The notes beneath the pieces were generated by a model. The model made no database searches. It worked only from the letters and a program-made list of their open reading frames with translations, and had not been told where the DNA came from. From Pseudomonadota bacterium (GTDB lineage: Bacteria > Pseudomonadota > Gammaproteobacteria > Steroidobacterales > GCA-2729495), in NCBI GenBank assembly GCA_030836925.1, contig JAUPLK010000008.1, positions 1 through 16,253 on the forward strand: a stretch of 16,253 nt of DNA, given 5' to 3'. The position numbers and the translations under genes were made by a program. Shown in pieces: positions 6,647 through 15,271 of this stretch (position 1 is the first letter of the stretch; each line of letters begins with the position of its first letter).

Positions 6647-7690
6647 ATGCAACTGCGCGCTGAGCAGTTGGGCGCACATCTTTCTGCCCCGCAGGGCGGA
6701 AATCTGTCGGCCTGTTATCTGTTTTCCGGCGATGAGCCGCTGCTGGTCAGCGAGGCCCTCGATGCGTTGCGCGCCGCTGCCCTCAGGCAGGGCTGCGACG
6801 AACGCGAATCCTTTACCGTCGACCGCGGTTTCGACTGGGCCGCCCTGGTCGCCTCCCTCGGCATGGGTTCGCTGTTCTCCGCGGGCAAGGTTGTCGTGCT
6901 CCGCCTGCCGACGGCAGCGCCCGGCGACGAGGGTTCGCGTGCGCTGCGCGCACTGGCGGCCCGGCCCACCGATGGCAACGTCGTGGTGGTGGTCACGCCA
7001 GCGCTGACCCGCAAGATGGCCGAAGCCGCCTGGGCCAGCGCGCTGCACAAGAGCGGCGTGTGGGTGGAATTTCGGGCGCCGTCACCGACCGAACTGCCGC
7101 GCTGGATCGCCCGGCGTCTCAAGAGCGCCAGGCTCAGTTGCGAGGAGGAGGCCGCAGAGCTGCTGGCCGCCCGCGTGGAAGGCAATCTGCTGGCCGCACA
7201 GCAGGAGATCGACAAGCTCGGCCTGCTGTATCCCGCCGGCACGCAGTTGAGCGTGGCGCAGGTCCAGGCTGCGGTGGCGGATGGCGCGCGCTTCGATGTC
7301 TTTCAGCTCGGCGATGCCGCACTGGCCGGCGAAACCTCGCGGGCCGTCCGCATACTCAATGGTCTGCGCGAAGAGGGCGTGGCTGCGCCGCTGGTACTGT
7401 GGGCGCTGGTCCGCGAAGTGCTGGTGCTGGTGGATGCCGGCCTGCGCGCCGGTCGTGACCTGCCGCTCGAGCAGGCCGTGCAGGCAGCCGGCGTCTGGCA
7501 GTCACGCACCGGCCTCTATACGCGCGCATTGCGCGGCCGGAAGCCCTCGTCGCTGCGCCGCCTGCTGGGCATGGCCGGTGCAGCCGACCAGATCGTGAAG
7601 GGCGCCCGCCGGGGTGAAGCCTGGAACGCCTTGCTCGAACTCACCCTGGCGCTGACCGGCAAGCCGCTGCCGGCGGCTGAACTGCCCTGA
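6647..7690 (+). CDS. holA: DNA polymerase III subunit delta
   Basis: Clamp-loader wrench that opens the beta sliding clamp during loading on primed DNA; it acts in the gamma/tau-delta-delta' complex. The 347-residue length matches the family (E. coli 343). The N-terminal region has the YLFSGDEPLLVSEALDALR signature (24-42), the start of an AAA+-like fold without nucleotide-binding motifs, as expected for delta. The middle contains the EGNLLAAQQEIDKLGLL helix (about 178-194). The C-terminal collar domain ends with NALLELTLAL. It is followed by nadD with a TGATG junction, the usual gammaproteobacterial neighbour. The Shine-Dalgarno is weak. Confidence 0.97.
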   Translation: MQLRAEQLGAHLSAPQGGNLSACYLFSGDEPLLVSEALDALRAAALRQGCDERESFTVDRGFDWAALVASLGMGSLFSAGKVVVLRLPTAAPGDEGSRALRALAARPTDGNVVVVVTPALTRKMAEAAWASALHKSGVWVEFRAPSPTELPRWIARRLKSARLSCEEEAAELLAARVEGNLLAAQQEIDKLGLLYPAGTQLSVAQVQAAVADGARFDVFQLGDAALAGETSRAVRILNGLREEGVAAPLVLWALVREVLVLVDAGLRAGRDLPLEQAVQAAGVWQSRTGLYTRALRGRKPSSLRRLLGMAGAADQIVKGARRGEAWNALLELTLALTGKPLPAAELP

Positions 7691-8373
7691 TGGGTGCCCG
7701 GCCTGCGCCCGTCGGAGTGCTCGGTGGCTCATTCGATCCGGTGCATGTGGGCCACCTGCGCACGGCATGGGAGCTGCTGACTGGTCTCAATCTGGCTGAA
7801 GTCCGCTTCATTCCCAGCCGGGTACCACCGCATCGGGCGCCGGCCATGGCCTCCGGCGCACTGCGTCTGCGCATGCTTGAAGCGGCGATCGCCGGACAGC
7901 CCGGTTTTGTGGTCGATGACTGCGAACTGCGTCGCGAGGGCCCCTCGTACACGGTGGATACGCTGGCCGGCCTGCGCGCCAGCCAGCCGCAGCGCTCGCT
8001 GGTCCTGATACTCGGCATGGATGCGTTTCTGGGGCTGCCCACCTGGCATCGCTGGCGGGAGCTCGCCGCTCTTGCGCACATCGTGGTGGTGCAGCGTCCG
8101 GGCTGGGCACAGCAGTTTGATGGGCAGCTTGATGGCGAGATCGGGCGGTTTTACGCCGAACATCAACGGCAGGATGCAGCGGCGCTCGCTGTCGCGCCGG
8201 CCGGCGGGATCCTGCTGCGCCAGGTGACCCAGCTGGAAATCGCTTCATCGTCGATCCGCGCGCTGATCGCCGCCGGTGGTGATCCGCGTTATCTGGTTCC
8301 GGACGGGGTCCGGGAACTCATGCAGGCCAACCATATCTATCAGCGCCCGAAGGAGGTGCAATCCCGTGCATAG
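7690..8373 (+). CDS. nadD: Nicotinate-nucleotide adenylyltransferase
   Basis: Transfers AMP from ATP to nicotinate mononucleotide, forming deamido-NAD, an essential step in both de novo and salvage NAD synthesis. The 227-residue protein has the nucleotidyltransferase signature GGSFDPVHVGH (12-22) with the HxGH-type catalytic histidines. It also has RVPPHRAP (39-50 region), the MDAF/W segment in the middle and IASSSIRALI, the variant of the ISSTxIR phosphate-binding motif, near the end. The start codon shares one base with the holA stop (TGATG), and the end overlaps rsfS by 8 bp. Gene order holA-nadD-rsfS supports the call. Confidence 0.97.
   Translation: MGARPAPVGVLGGSFDPVHVGHLRTAWELLTGLNLAEVRFIPSRVPPHRAPAMASGALRLRMLEAAIAGQPGFVVDDCELRREGPSYTVDTLAGLRASQPQRSLVLILGMDAFLGLPTWHRWRELAALAHIVVVQRPGWAQQFDGQLDGEIGRFYAEHQRQDAAALAVAPAGGILLRQVTQLEIASSSIRALIAAGGDPRYLVPDGVRELMQANHIYQRPKEVQSRA
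8351..8356 (+). promoter_or_regulatory. Strong ribosome binding site of rsfS
   Basis: A full AGGAGG stands 9 nt before GTG 8366, inside the end of nadD. It is the strongest Shine-Dalgarno in the window and decides the GTG start of rsfS. Confidence 0.85.
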
Positions 8374-8704
8374 CAAGAAGCTCTTGAGCCTCGCGACGAC
8401 CGCCCTTGAAGAACTGAAGGCCCGTGATGTGCGGGTACTGGACGTGCGTCGGCAGACGGCCATCACCGATTACATGATCGTGGCCAGCGGCACCTCCGAC
8501 CGGCATGTCCGGTCCATCGCCGACTGGCTGGTCCAGCAGGCTGAAGCCGCCGGGGTGCAGGCCCTGGGTGTCGAAGGCACCGGCAGTGGCGAGTGGGTGC
8601 TGGTGGACCTCGCCGATGTAGTGGTTCACGTGATGCAGCCCCGTGCCCGCGACTTCTACAAGCTGGAAAGTCTCTGGGACATGGAAAACGTCGCCACCGC
8701 CTGA
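8366..8704 (+). CDS. rsfS: Ribosome silencing factor RsfS
   Basis: Binds ribosomal protein L14 (uL14) and blocks subunit joining in starvation. It is 112 residues from GTG 8366 (E. coli 105). Family features are the DVRVLDVR start, TDYMIVASGTSDRHVRSIA, GVEGTGSGEWVLVDLADVVVHVM, and ARDFYKLESLWD near the end. The frame is open upstream to 8276, but those codons lie in nadD and do not fit the family, while AGGAGG stands before 8366. It overlaps nadD by 8 bp. An 81-bp gap follows before rlmH. Confidence 0.96.
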   Translation: MHSKKLLSLATTALEELKARDVRVLDVRRQTAITDYMIVASGTSDRHVRSIADWLVQQAEAAGVQALGVEGTGSGEWVLVDLADVVVHVMQPRARDFYKLESLWDMENVATA

Positions 8705-8738
8705 GGGCCGGCCTGTCCAGCCGGAGCGCGGCACCGTG

Positions 8739-8744
8739 TATCAT
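8739..8744 (+). promoter_or_regulatory. Possible internal promoter -10 before rlmH
   Basis: TATCAT lies in the 81-bp rsfS-rlmH gap, the longest gap in the right-hand + strand run, and would give a leader of about 35 nt for rlmH. No good -35 is seen. A short CCGGC/GCCGG hairpin (8708-8724) stands just upstream. The evidence is weak. Confidence 0.25.
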
Positions 8745-8785
8745 CCTTGCCCCTGCCGGAGGTGGGGACACCGGGTCCGCGCAGC

Positions 8786-9256
8786 ATGAAAATAAGACTC
8801 TTGGCAATTGGCAGCCGCCCCGATGACTGGGTACGCAGCGGGGTTGATACCTACCTGGGGCGCCTGCCCGCCCACCTGAAGCCGGAACTCGTCGAGATCC
8901 CGTTGTCGCTGCGTTCCTCCGGTGGTGACCCCGCCGTCGCCAAAGCCAAGGAGGGGCAGCGCATTCTCCAGCGGCTGAAACCGCACGAGTTCGTGATTGT
9001 GCTGGATGAACGCGGCAAGCCGTGGTCGTCGGTCGAGCTGTCGCGGCAGCTGGTGCGCTGGCAGATCGAAGCGAGTGCTGTCGCACTGATCATTGGCGGC
9101 CCGGAAGGGCTGGCCGACGAAGTGCGCCAGCGGGCCAACCAGAGCTGGTCGCTCTCGGCGCTGACTTTTCCGCATGGCATGGTGCGGGTGATTGTTGTCG
9201 AGCAGCTGTACCGGGCGTGGACCATCCTGCAGGGCCACCCCTATCACAAGGTCTGA
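8786..9256 (+). CDS. rlmH: 23S rRNA pseudouridine-1915 N3-methyltransferase
   Basis: SPOUT-class methyltransferase that methylates pseudouridine 1915 in helix 69 of 23S rRNA on assembled 70S ribosomes. It is 156 residues from ATG 8786 (E. coli 155). Visible features are MKIRLLAIG at the start, VIVLDERGKPWSS, the knot region LIIGGPEGLADEV that binds S-adenosylmethionine, SALTFPHGMVRVIVVEQLYRAWTI, and the C-terminal GHPYHK. A TTG at 8747 in the same frame is upstream but outside the family alignment, so the ATG is preferred, though its Shine-Dalgarno is poor. Usually rlmH is followed by mrdA-mrdB; here maf follows. Confidence 0.97.
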   Translation: MKIRLLAIGSRPDDWVRSGVDTYLGRLPAHLKPELVEIPLSLRSSGGDPAVAKAKEGQRILQRLKPHEFVIVLDERGKPWSSVELSRQLVRWQIEASAVALIIGGPEGLADEVRQRANQSWSLSALTFPHGMVRVIVVEQLYRAWTILQGHPYHKV

Positions 9257-9258
9257 GC

Positions 9259-9263
9259 AAGGA
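9259..9263 (+). promoter_or_regulatory. Ribosome binding site of maf
   Basis: AAGGA lies 7 nt before GTG 9271. It favours this codon over the in-frame TTG 9265 (1 nt away) and GTG 9274 (10 nt away). Confidence 0.6.
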
Positions 9264-9270
9264 TTTGCAT

Positions 9271-9879
9271 GTGGTGACCGCCAGGACTTTTGTCTATCTC
9301 GCATCGGGCTCGCCGCGCCGGCGTGAATTGCTGGCCCAGCTGGGCATCGCCTGCGAGGTGTTGCGCGTCGCTGTCGACGAGACGCCGCGCCCGGGTGAGA
9401 GCGCCGATGATCTCGTGTGCCGGCTGGCTGCGGCGAAAGCGCGCGCCGGCATGGAACTGCCGCGAGCCCGGTCTGCACCGGTCGTGGCTGCCGATACCGC
9501 CGTGGCACTCGGTACCGAGCTGTTCAGCAAGCCCGTCGATGAAGCGGATGCCGTGCGCATGCTGACCCGGCTCGGTGGCCGCACGCACGAGGTGTGGACG
9601 GCGGTGGCGATCGCCGATGCCGGCCGCGAGCGTGTCGAACTCAGCCGCAGCGAGGTGAGCTTTCGGGCCATCGATGCGCGGGAGGCGGCGGCCTACTGGC
9701 GGACCGGCGAACCCGCCGACAAGGCCGGTGGCTATGGTATCCAGGGGCTTGGGGCGATATTCATCTCGGCACTCAAGGGCAGCTACTCCGGCGTCATGGG
9801 CTTGCCACTGTTTGAAACCGCGAGGTTGCTCGAGTCCTTCAGCGGCCCCTTGCTTGAGGCGACCGCTGCCGATGAGTGA
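9271..9879 (+). CDS. maf: Maf-family nucleotide pyrophosphatase (YhdE/dTTP-UTP type)
   Basis: Hydrolyses non-canonical or excess nucleoside triphosphates to monophosphates; the YhdE subfamily prefers dTTP and UTP. It is 202 residues from GTG 9271. Motifs are LASGSPRRRELL at the N-terminus (phosphate binding), VVAADTAVAL with the catalytic Asp, KPVDEADAVRML, GGRTHEVWTAVAI, and GGYGIQGLGAIFI plus GSYSGVMGLPLFET at the C-terminus, the last two typical of the YhdE type. It lies 14 bp after rlmH and overlaps rng by 8 bp. The maf-rng-yhdP order matches E. coli and Pseudomonas, where this set follows mreBCD. The start is inferred from spacing, not proven. Confidence 0.95.
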   Translation: MVTARTFVYLASGSPRRRELLAQLGIACEVLRVAVDETPRPGESADDLVCRLAAAKARAGMELPRARSAPVVAADTAVALGTELFSKPVDEADAVRMLTRLGGRTHEVWTAVAIADAGRERVELSRSEVSFRAIDAREAAAYWRTGEPADKAGGYGIQGLGAIFISALKGSYSGVMGLPLFETARLLESFSGPLLEATAADE

Positions 9880-11338
9880 AGAAATCCTCATCAACGTGAC
9901 TGCGCGCGAGGTGCGTGCCGCCGTGGTCGAGAACGGCGCGCTGCAGGAGATATTCATCGAGCGCAATTCCCGTCGCGGGCTGACCGGCAATATTTACAAG
10001 GGGCGGGTCATGCGTGTCCTGCCCGGCATGCAGGCAGCTTTCATCGACATCGGCCTGCCGCGCACCGGTTTCCTGCACGCTTCGGATATCCAGCCACCCG
10101 CTGGTAACGCTCAGGTGGCCGGCAACGAGCCGAATATCCGGCAGTTGCTGCGTGAGGGCGATACGGTGCTGGTGCAGGTGGCGAAGGACCAGCTGGGCAG
10201 CAAGGGCGCGCGGCTGACGACCTTCATCACCCTGCCGTCGCGCTATCTGGTGCTGCTGCCGAACGAGACCAGCCTCGGCGTGTCCGGACGCATCGAAGAT
10301 GAAGGCGAGCGCCAGCGGCTGAAGACGGTCATGACTGAAGTGCTGGCGGATTCTGCGGCGAGCTGCGGCTGCATTGTGCGCACGGCAGCGGAAGGGCTGG
10401 ACAGCGAGTCATTGCGCGCCGATCTGCTGTTCCTGCGTCGCCTGTGGGAACTGGTTGCCGCCCGGGCCCGGGAAGCCGGCGTGCCGGCGCTGGTGCATGA
10501 AGACCTGCCACTGGCCATGCGCGTATTGCGTGATCGCGCCGGACCGCAGACCGAACATGTGCGTATCGATGAGCAGCAAGCCTGTGCACAGCTGGTGGAG
10601 TTTGCCGGCAACTTCATGCCGGAGCTGGCGCCGCGCATCGAGTTCTATACCGGGGCGCGCCCGGTCTTCGACCTGTTTGGTGTCGAGGACGACATCCGCA
10701 AGGCACTGGATCGCAAGGTGGAGCTGAAGTCGGGCGGTTACCTGATCATCGACCAGACCGAGGCGCTCACCACCGTGGACGTCAACACGGGTGCCTATGT
10801 CGGTCACCGCAATCTGGAAGAGACCATTTTCCGCACCAACCTCGAGGCTGCGGTAACGATGGCGCGCCAGCTGCGGCTGCGCAACCTGGGCGGAATCATC
10901 ATCATCGACTTCATCGACATGCTCGAGGCAGCGCATCGCCAGCAGGTCATGGATGCGCTGGTGGCTGCGCTGGCCGGTGACCATGGCCGTGCCCTGATCG
11001 CCAGCGAGTCGCCGCTGGGTCTGGTGGCCATGACCCGCAAGCGCACGCGCGAAAGCCTCGAGCACCTGATGTGCAAACCGTGCCCGACCTGTGCCGGTCG
11101 CGGTCAGGTCAAGACGGCGGAAACGGTCTGCTACGAGATCTTTCGCGAGATCCTGCGTCAGCACGGCCAGTTCAACTTCAAGGAATACGTCGTGCTGGCG
11201 CAGCCGGATGTCATCGAGTTGCTGCTCGACGAAGAGGCATCGAGCATCGCGGAACTCGAGGAGCGCACCGGCAAGTCGATCCGTCTGCAGACGGAGGGCC
11301 TGTATGCGCCGGACCAGTTCGACGTGGTGCTTGTCTAG
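9872..11338 (+). CDS. rng: Ribonuclease G
   Basis: Endoribonuclease of the RNase E/G family that matures the 5' end of 16S rRNA and cuts AU-rich single-stranded RNA. It is 488 residues from ATG 9872, against 489 in E. coli. The S1 RNA-binding domain covers about residues 37-120. The DNase I-like catalytic centre has Asp303 (TTVDVN) and Asp346 (IIIIDFIDML). The Zn-link CPTC (404-407) holds the dimer. The absence of the long RNase E C-terminal scaffold separates it from RNase E. The frame stays open upstream to 9674, inside maf, but the MSEEILINVT start fits the family. A TTGAGG about 12 nt upstream may serve as ribosome site, and coupling to maf (8-bp overlap) is likely. Confidence 0.98.
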   Translation: MSEEILINVTAREVRAAVVENGALQEIFIERNSRRGLTGNIYKGRVMRVLPGMQAAFIDIGLPRTGFLHASDIQPPAGNAQVAGNEPNIRQLLREGDTVLVQVAKDQLGSKGARLTTFITLPSRYLVLLPNETSLGVSGRIEDEGERQRLKTVMTEVLADSAASCGCIVRTAAEGLDSESLRADLLFLRRLWELVAARAREAGVPALVHEDLPLAMRVLRDRAGPQTEHVRIDEQQACAQLVEFAGNFMPELAPRIEFYTGARPVFDLFGVEDDIRKALDRKVELKSGGYLIIDQTEALTTVDVNTGAYVGHRNLEETIFRTNLEAAVTMARQLRLRNLGGIIIIDFIDMLEAAHRQQVMDALVAALAGDHGRALIASESPLGLVAMTRKRTRESLEHLMCKPCPTCAGRGQVKTAETVCYEIFREILRQHGQFNFKEYVVLAQPDVIELLLDEEASSIAELEERTGKSIRLQTEGLYAPDQFDVVLV

Positions 11339-11350
11339 GCCGGTGCCGCC

Positions 11351-14300
11351 TTGAAAGCCCGCAGTACCATCAGCCGTTGGCTGGGCTGGCTTGCGACTGT
11401 CGGTGCCGCGGCGGTCATCGTGCTGGCTGTGCTGGTCGGCATTGCGCGTTTGCTGCTGCCGATGGCACCCGAATACCAGGACGACATCCGGCGCTTCGCC
11501 AATGAGGCCACCGGTTTCGATGTGCAGTTCGGACGACTGAGCGCGAGCTGGCCGCTGCACGGGCCGGAGATCCGTTTCTTCGATGTACAGATCCGCACGC
11601 GGGATGGTCTGCGGCCGGTACTGGAAGCCGCCGAGCTCAGCGTGGGCGTGAATCTGCTGCAACTGATTACCGAGCGTCGCCTGTTGCCCGGGCGGGTCGC
11701 GGTCCGGCGGGCTGATGTGCGTATCGAGCGGCTTGCTGACGGCACGGTGCTGGTCAACGCCGTGCCGCTCGACCAACTGTTGCGGCAACCGCGCAGACCG
11801 CAACTGCCGCGTCTGGATCTCGAGCTGCAGGACATCGGTGTGTTGCTGCGCGATGCCGGGCGCCTGGTGCCGGATGTGAGCCTGATGACGCGGCAGCTGG
11901 AACTCAGCCTGGCGCCGGACAGCGTCGATTTCGAGGGCGAGATCGACGGCCGCGATGAACTGGGCCGCAGTTTCGAATTTGCAGGAACACTGCCCGCCGC
12001 ACTGCTGCCGGGTGCGGTAAAGGCGGAGGATGCCCCGGCGCCGGAGTGGTCTTTCAGCCTGGTCGCTGGCGATATCGAACTGGGTCGCCTGTTGCGGCTG
12101 CTTGCCAATCAATGGACGCCACTCCGTTCCGGCCGCGGCCAGCTGGAAGTCGAGCTGGCGATGAGCGGACTGGTGCCGCGCGAGATGAACCTGGACCTGG
12201 AACTCGGTGAAACGCAGATCGAGAGTGCGCCCGATGCAGAGGGCATTCGCTATCGCCAGCTGGGACTGAGCGCGCGCTGGAAGCGCTCTGCCGGCGGCTG
12301 GCGTGCCAGCATCGACCGTCTGGTTACCCAGCGGGGCGACACGGTACGCAAAGCGGCCAACGCGGAAGTCAGCTATGTGCTGCAGAACTCGGGCGTCGGC
12401 CAGTACGAGGCACGCGCCGAGGCGCTGCGGCTGGCAGACATCTGGCCGCTGCTGCGCGCGGTCGCTGCTTCCGGCCTGCGCAAGGGGCCGCTGCCGGAAC
12501 GACTGTTGGGCGAGTTGCGCGACTTCAGGCTTGCGGCCGAGGCAGTCCCCGGCAAGCCGGTGAGCTGGCAGGCGCAGGCCACGCTGAAGGATATCGGTCT
12601 GGTCATGCCGGCGCCGGGCTGGGCACTCGCCGGCGTCAGCGGCAAGCTGCGCGCCAACGAGCAGGGCGGGCAGATTGAGGTCGATGCGGAAGAAGGTCTG
12701 CTGCGACTGCCCTGGCTGTTCCGCGCCGATCTGCGCCCGACGCGTACCGAGGGCATTTTTGCCTGGAAGTCCGTGCCGGCCGGTATGCAGCTCTACACCG
12801 ACGATCTGCGCATCAGTAATGCGGAGATCCAGACCCGCACGCGGCTGTCGGTGACCCTGCCGCGTTCCGGTTCACCCTTCATCGATGTGAAGGCGCGGGT
12901 GGTCGCCTCGTCGGCACCCGCGGTGGTCAATCACCTGCCACTGGTGCTGTTTGGCAAGCCACTGGTCAAGTGGCTCGACGAGTCGATCATCACTGGCCGG
13001 GTGCCAAAGGGCGAGCTGACCTGGCGCGGTCCCCTGCGCGCATTTCCCTACGATGAGGGTGACGGCGAGTTCCGGGTCGAGTTTTCGGTGGAGGACGGTG
13101 TGCTGGATTACGCACCGGGCTGGCCGCGGCTCGAAGATGTCAGCACGACCGTGGTGATCGATCACAACAGTCTCAGTTCGGTGGAAAACAGCGGCACCAT
13201 AGCCGGTGTTCCGTTCCGCGATGCGCAGGTACGTGTCGCCGATCTCATGCACAAACCCGAGCTGCAGCTGGGGACCGCCGATGACATGCAGGTGGGACAG
13301 CTGCTGGCCTTCCTGCGCGCGAGCCCGATTGCGCAGACGCTGGGCCCGACACTGAACAATGTCAGTGGTCGCGGCAATGTGGCGACTGCCGTGCAGCTCA
13401 GCATGCCGATTGCCCGTCCCAGGGATTTCCGTGTGACCGGCAGCTTCGAGACCAGCGGTGCGAGTCTCGGTCTCAGGGGTGTTGCGTACCGGCTCACGGA
13501 CCTGAAAGGCTTGATCCGCCTCGACAACACCCGGCTGTCGGCGGAAAAACTGAGTGGCCAGTTTCTTGACGAGCCGGTTGCCATCAGCTTGCGGCCGGCT
13601 GGCAAGGATGAGCCGGATCTCAGTCATGTCGCCGGCCTGCGCGGTGCGACGCCGGTGGACAAGCTGGCTGCCGCATTCTCGCTGCCCTATGCCGGACGCC
13701 TCGATGGTGCGGTGAGCTGGGCGGCGACAGCACGGGTGCCAAAAGACAAGGACCAGCAGCCATTCCGGATCGAGATCGAGTCTGATCTGGCCGGGCTGGT
13801 CAGTACGCTCGGTGCACCGCTGCAGAAAGCGGCTGCAACGCCGGAGCCACTGCAGTTGTCGGTACTGTTCCCCGAGCGTGACCAGGTGGATGTATCCGGG
13901 CGCATCAAACGTGGCATCAGCTGGGCGCTGCGCTTTGGCTCGGCACCGGGTACCCCGTGGCAGCTTGAGCGGGGGGCTCTGCGCAGCGGCGGTCCGCTGG
14001 CCAGCCTGCCGGGCGTGCCGGGAATCGAGATTGCCGGCAGTTTCCAGGGTCTGCGTTTCGAGGACTGGTTCCCCGCATCCGATGGCGGGACCACCGCTGC
14101 CAATGCACCGGGTGGCAACGGCGCGATTCGCCAGATATTCATCGACGTCGAGAGTTTTTCGATCTTCGGTCAATTGTTCCGGGATGTGTCCATCAAGGCG
14201 GCGCATGCAGGCAGGCGGTGGGCAATCGGGGTGCGTGGCCGCAACACCGAAGGTTCGATCACGGTGCCTGATGTGCTGTCCGCCGATACGCCACTCAGGC

Positions 14301-15271
14301 TCGACATGCAGCGCCTCTGGCTGCAGGAAACAGATCCCGCCAGTGGCGAGGGGCGTGCTGATCCACGCGAACTGCCACCCGTGCAGGCCGATATCGCCGA
14401 TTTCAGTCTGGGCGACATGAAGTTTGGTCATTTGAAGGCGGAATTTTCCCAGCGTGGTGATGGCGTGGTCGCCGAGCCGCTCAGCATGCAGTCGGAAAAC
14501 TTCAGCATCAGTGGCGACGGTACCTGGGTGGTCGTCGATGGCGACGTCGATCAGCAACGCAGTGAACTCAGGCTGCAGCTCGATTCGGGCGACATCAAAT
14601 CGACGTTGGTCGCGTTCGGTTACGATCCGGTCATCGAAGGCAAAAAAGCCAATGTCACCCTCGATCTTTTCTGGCCTGGTGGGCCCAGCGGAAATTTCCT
14701 GAATATCGCCGGCGGGCGGGTGGTGATCGCCCTGCAGAACGGCCAGGTGCTGCCGGTTGATCCGGGCAGTGGCGGCCGCTTGCTCGGTTTGCTGAGTGTG
14801 GCGACCTTGCCGCGGCGTCTCGGTCTCGACTTCTCCGACGTTACCGATGAGGGACTGGCCTTCGACGAGGTCAACGGCGAGTTTCGCTTTGACAACGGTA
14901 CGGCCTTTACCTGCAACCTGACCCTGGATGGGCCGGTGACAGACATCGGCATCGTCGGTGCGGTGAGTTTTCCGGATCGCAGCTACAACCAGGTTGCGGT
15001 CGTGCGTCCGCACGTCACGGATGTTCTGGCGCTGGGCGCCGTCGCCGGCGGCCCGGTGATCGGTGGGGCAGTAGTGCTGGTCTCGCAGATCTTCCGCCAG
15101 TCGCTGAGTTCCTTCGGTGAGTCCTACTACCGGGTGACCGGTAACTGGGACAAGCCCGAAGTGCTGAAGGTCCAGCGCGACCAGGTTGACCTGACGCCCT
15201 TCGGTGACTGCGAACGCTACTACGCCGAGATGCTTCGTCAGATGCCGCCGGAGGGTGAGCTGGGGAGATAA
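11351..15271 (+). CDS. yhdP: YhdP-type AsmA-like envelope protein
   Basis: Very large inner-membrane-anchored protein with a long periplasmic beta-rich body. In E. coli, YhdP with TamB and YdbH forms a redundant set needed for phospholipid transport to the outer membrane. The product is 1306 residues (E. coli about 1266). One N-terminal membrane helix spans about residues 12-37, followed by a DUF3971-type region. The C-terminal AsmA-like module is at about 1138-1290, with GGRLLGLLSVATLPRRLGLDFSDV and the GGPVIGGAVVLVSQ segment typical of the family. The start is TTG: the in-frame stop of rng is only 12 bp upstream and no ATG or GTG lies before the membrane helix. The end overlaps the convergent protease gene by 34 bp. 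Confidence 0.95.
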   Translation: MKARSTISRWLGWLATVGAAAVIVLAVLVGIARLLLPMAPEYQDDIRRFANEATGFDVQFGRLSASWPLHGPEIRFFDVQIRTRDGLRPVLEAAELSVGVNLLQLITERRLLPGRVAVRRADVRIERLADGTVLVNAVPLDQLLRQPRRPQLPRLDLELQDIGVLLRDAGRLVPDVSLMTRQLELSLAPDSVDFEGEIDGRDELGRSFEFAGTLPAALLPGAVKAEDAPAPEWSFSLVAGDIELGRLLRLLANQWTPLRSGRGQLEVELAMSGLVPREMNLDLELGETQIESAPDAEGIRYRQLGLSARWKRSAGGWRASIDRLVTQRGDTVRKAANAEVSYVLQNSGVGQYEARAEALRLADIWPLLRAVAASGLRKGPLPERLLGELRDFRLAAEAVPGKPVSWQAQATLKDIGLVMPAPGWALAGVSGKLRANEQGGQIEVDAEEGLLRLPWLFRADLRPTRTEGIFAWKSVPAGMQLYTDDLRISNAEIQTRTRLSVTLPRSGSPFIDVKARVVASSAPAVVNHLPLVLFGKPLVKWLDESIITGRVPKGELTWRGPLRAFPYDEGDGEFRVEFSVEDGVLDYAPGWPRLEDVSTTVVIDHNSLSSVENSGTIAGVPFRDAQVRVADLMHKPELQLGTADDMQVGQLLAFLRASPIAQTLGPTLNNVSGRGNVATAVQLSMPIARPRDFRVTGSFETSGASLGLRGVAYRLTDLKGLIRLDNTRLSAEKLSGQFLDEPVAISLRPAGKDEPDLSHVAGLRGATPVDKLAAAFSLPYAGRLDGAVSWAATARVPKDKDQQPFRIEIESDLAGLVSTLGAPLQKAAATPEPLQLSVLFPERDQVDVSGRIKRGISWALRFGSAPGTPWQLERGALRSGGPLASLPGVPGIEIAGSFQGLRFEDWFPASDGGTTAANAPGGNGAIRQIFIDVESFSIFGQLFRDVSIKAAHAGRRWAIGVRGRNTEGSITVPDVLSADTPLRLDMQRLWLQETDPASGEGRADPRELPPVQADIADFSLGDMKFGHLKAEFSQRGDGVVAEPLSMQSENFSISGDGTWVVVDGDVDQQRSELRLQLDSGDIKSTLVAFGYDPVIEGKKANVTLDLFWPGGPSGNFLNIAGGRVVIALQNGQVLPVDPGSGGRLLGLLSVATLPRRLGLDFSDVTDEGLAFDEVNGEFRFDNGTAFTCNLTLDGPVTDIGIVGAVSFPDRSYNQVAVVRPHVTDVLALGAVAGGPVIGGAVVLVSQIFRQSLSSFGESYYRVTGNWDKPEVLKVQRDQVDLTPFGDCERYYAEMLRQMPPEGELGR

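Noticed and set aside
8708..8724. CCGGC/GCCGG hairpin after rsfS as a terminator
   Set aside because: The stem is only 5 bp and has no U-run; such repeats are frequent by chance at this base composition.
9022..9270. Upstream extension of the maf frame through rlmH
   Set aside because: It overlaps the rlmH core in another frame; the Maf fold starts just after GTG 9271.
9674..9871. Upstream extension of the rng frame
   Set aside because: It lies inside maf and adds residues outside the RNase G family; ATG 9872 gives the expected length.
10409..12112. 567-codon - strand frame across rng and yhdP
   Set aside because: It runs opposite to intact RNase G catalytic codons and has a Gln/His/Arg-rich composition typical of a GC-driven shadow frame.
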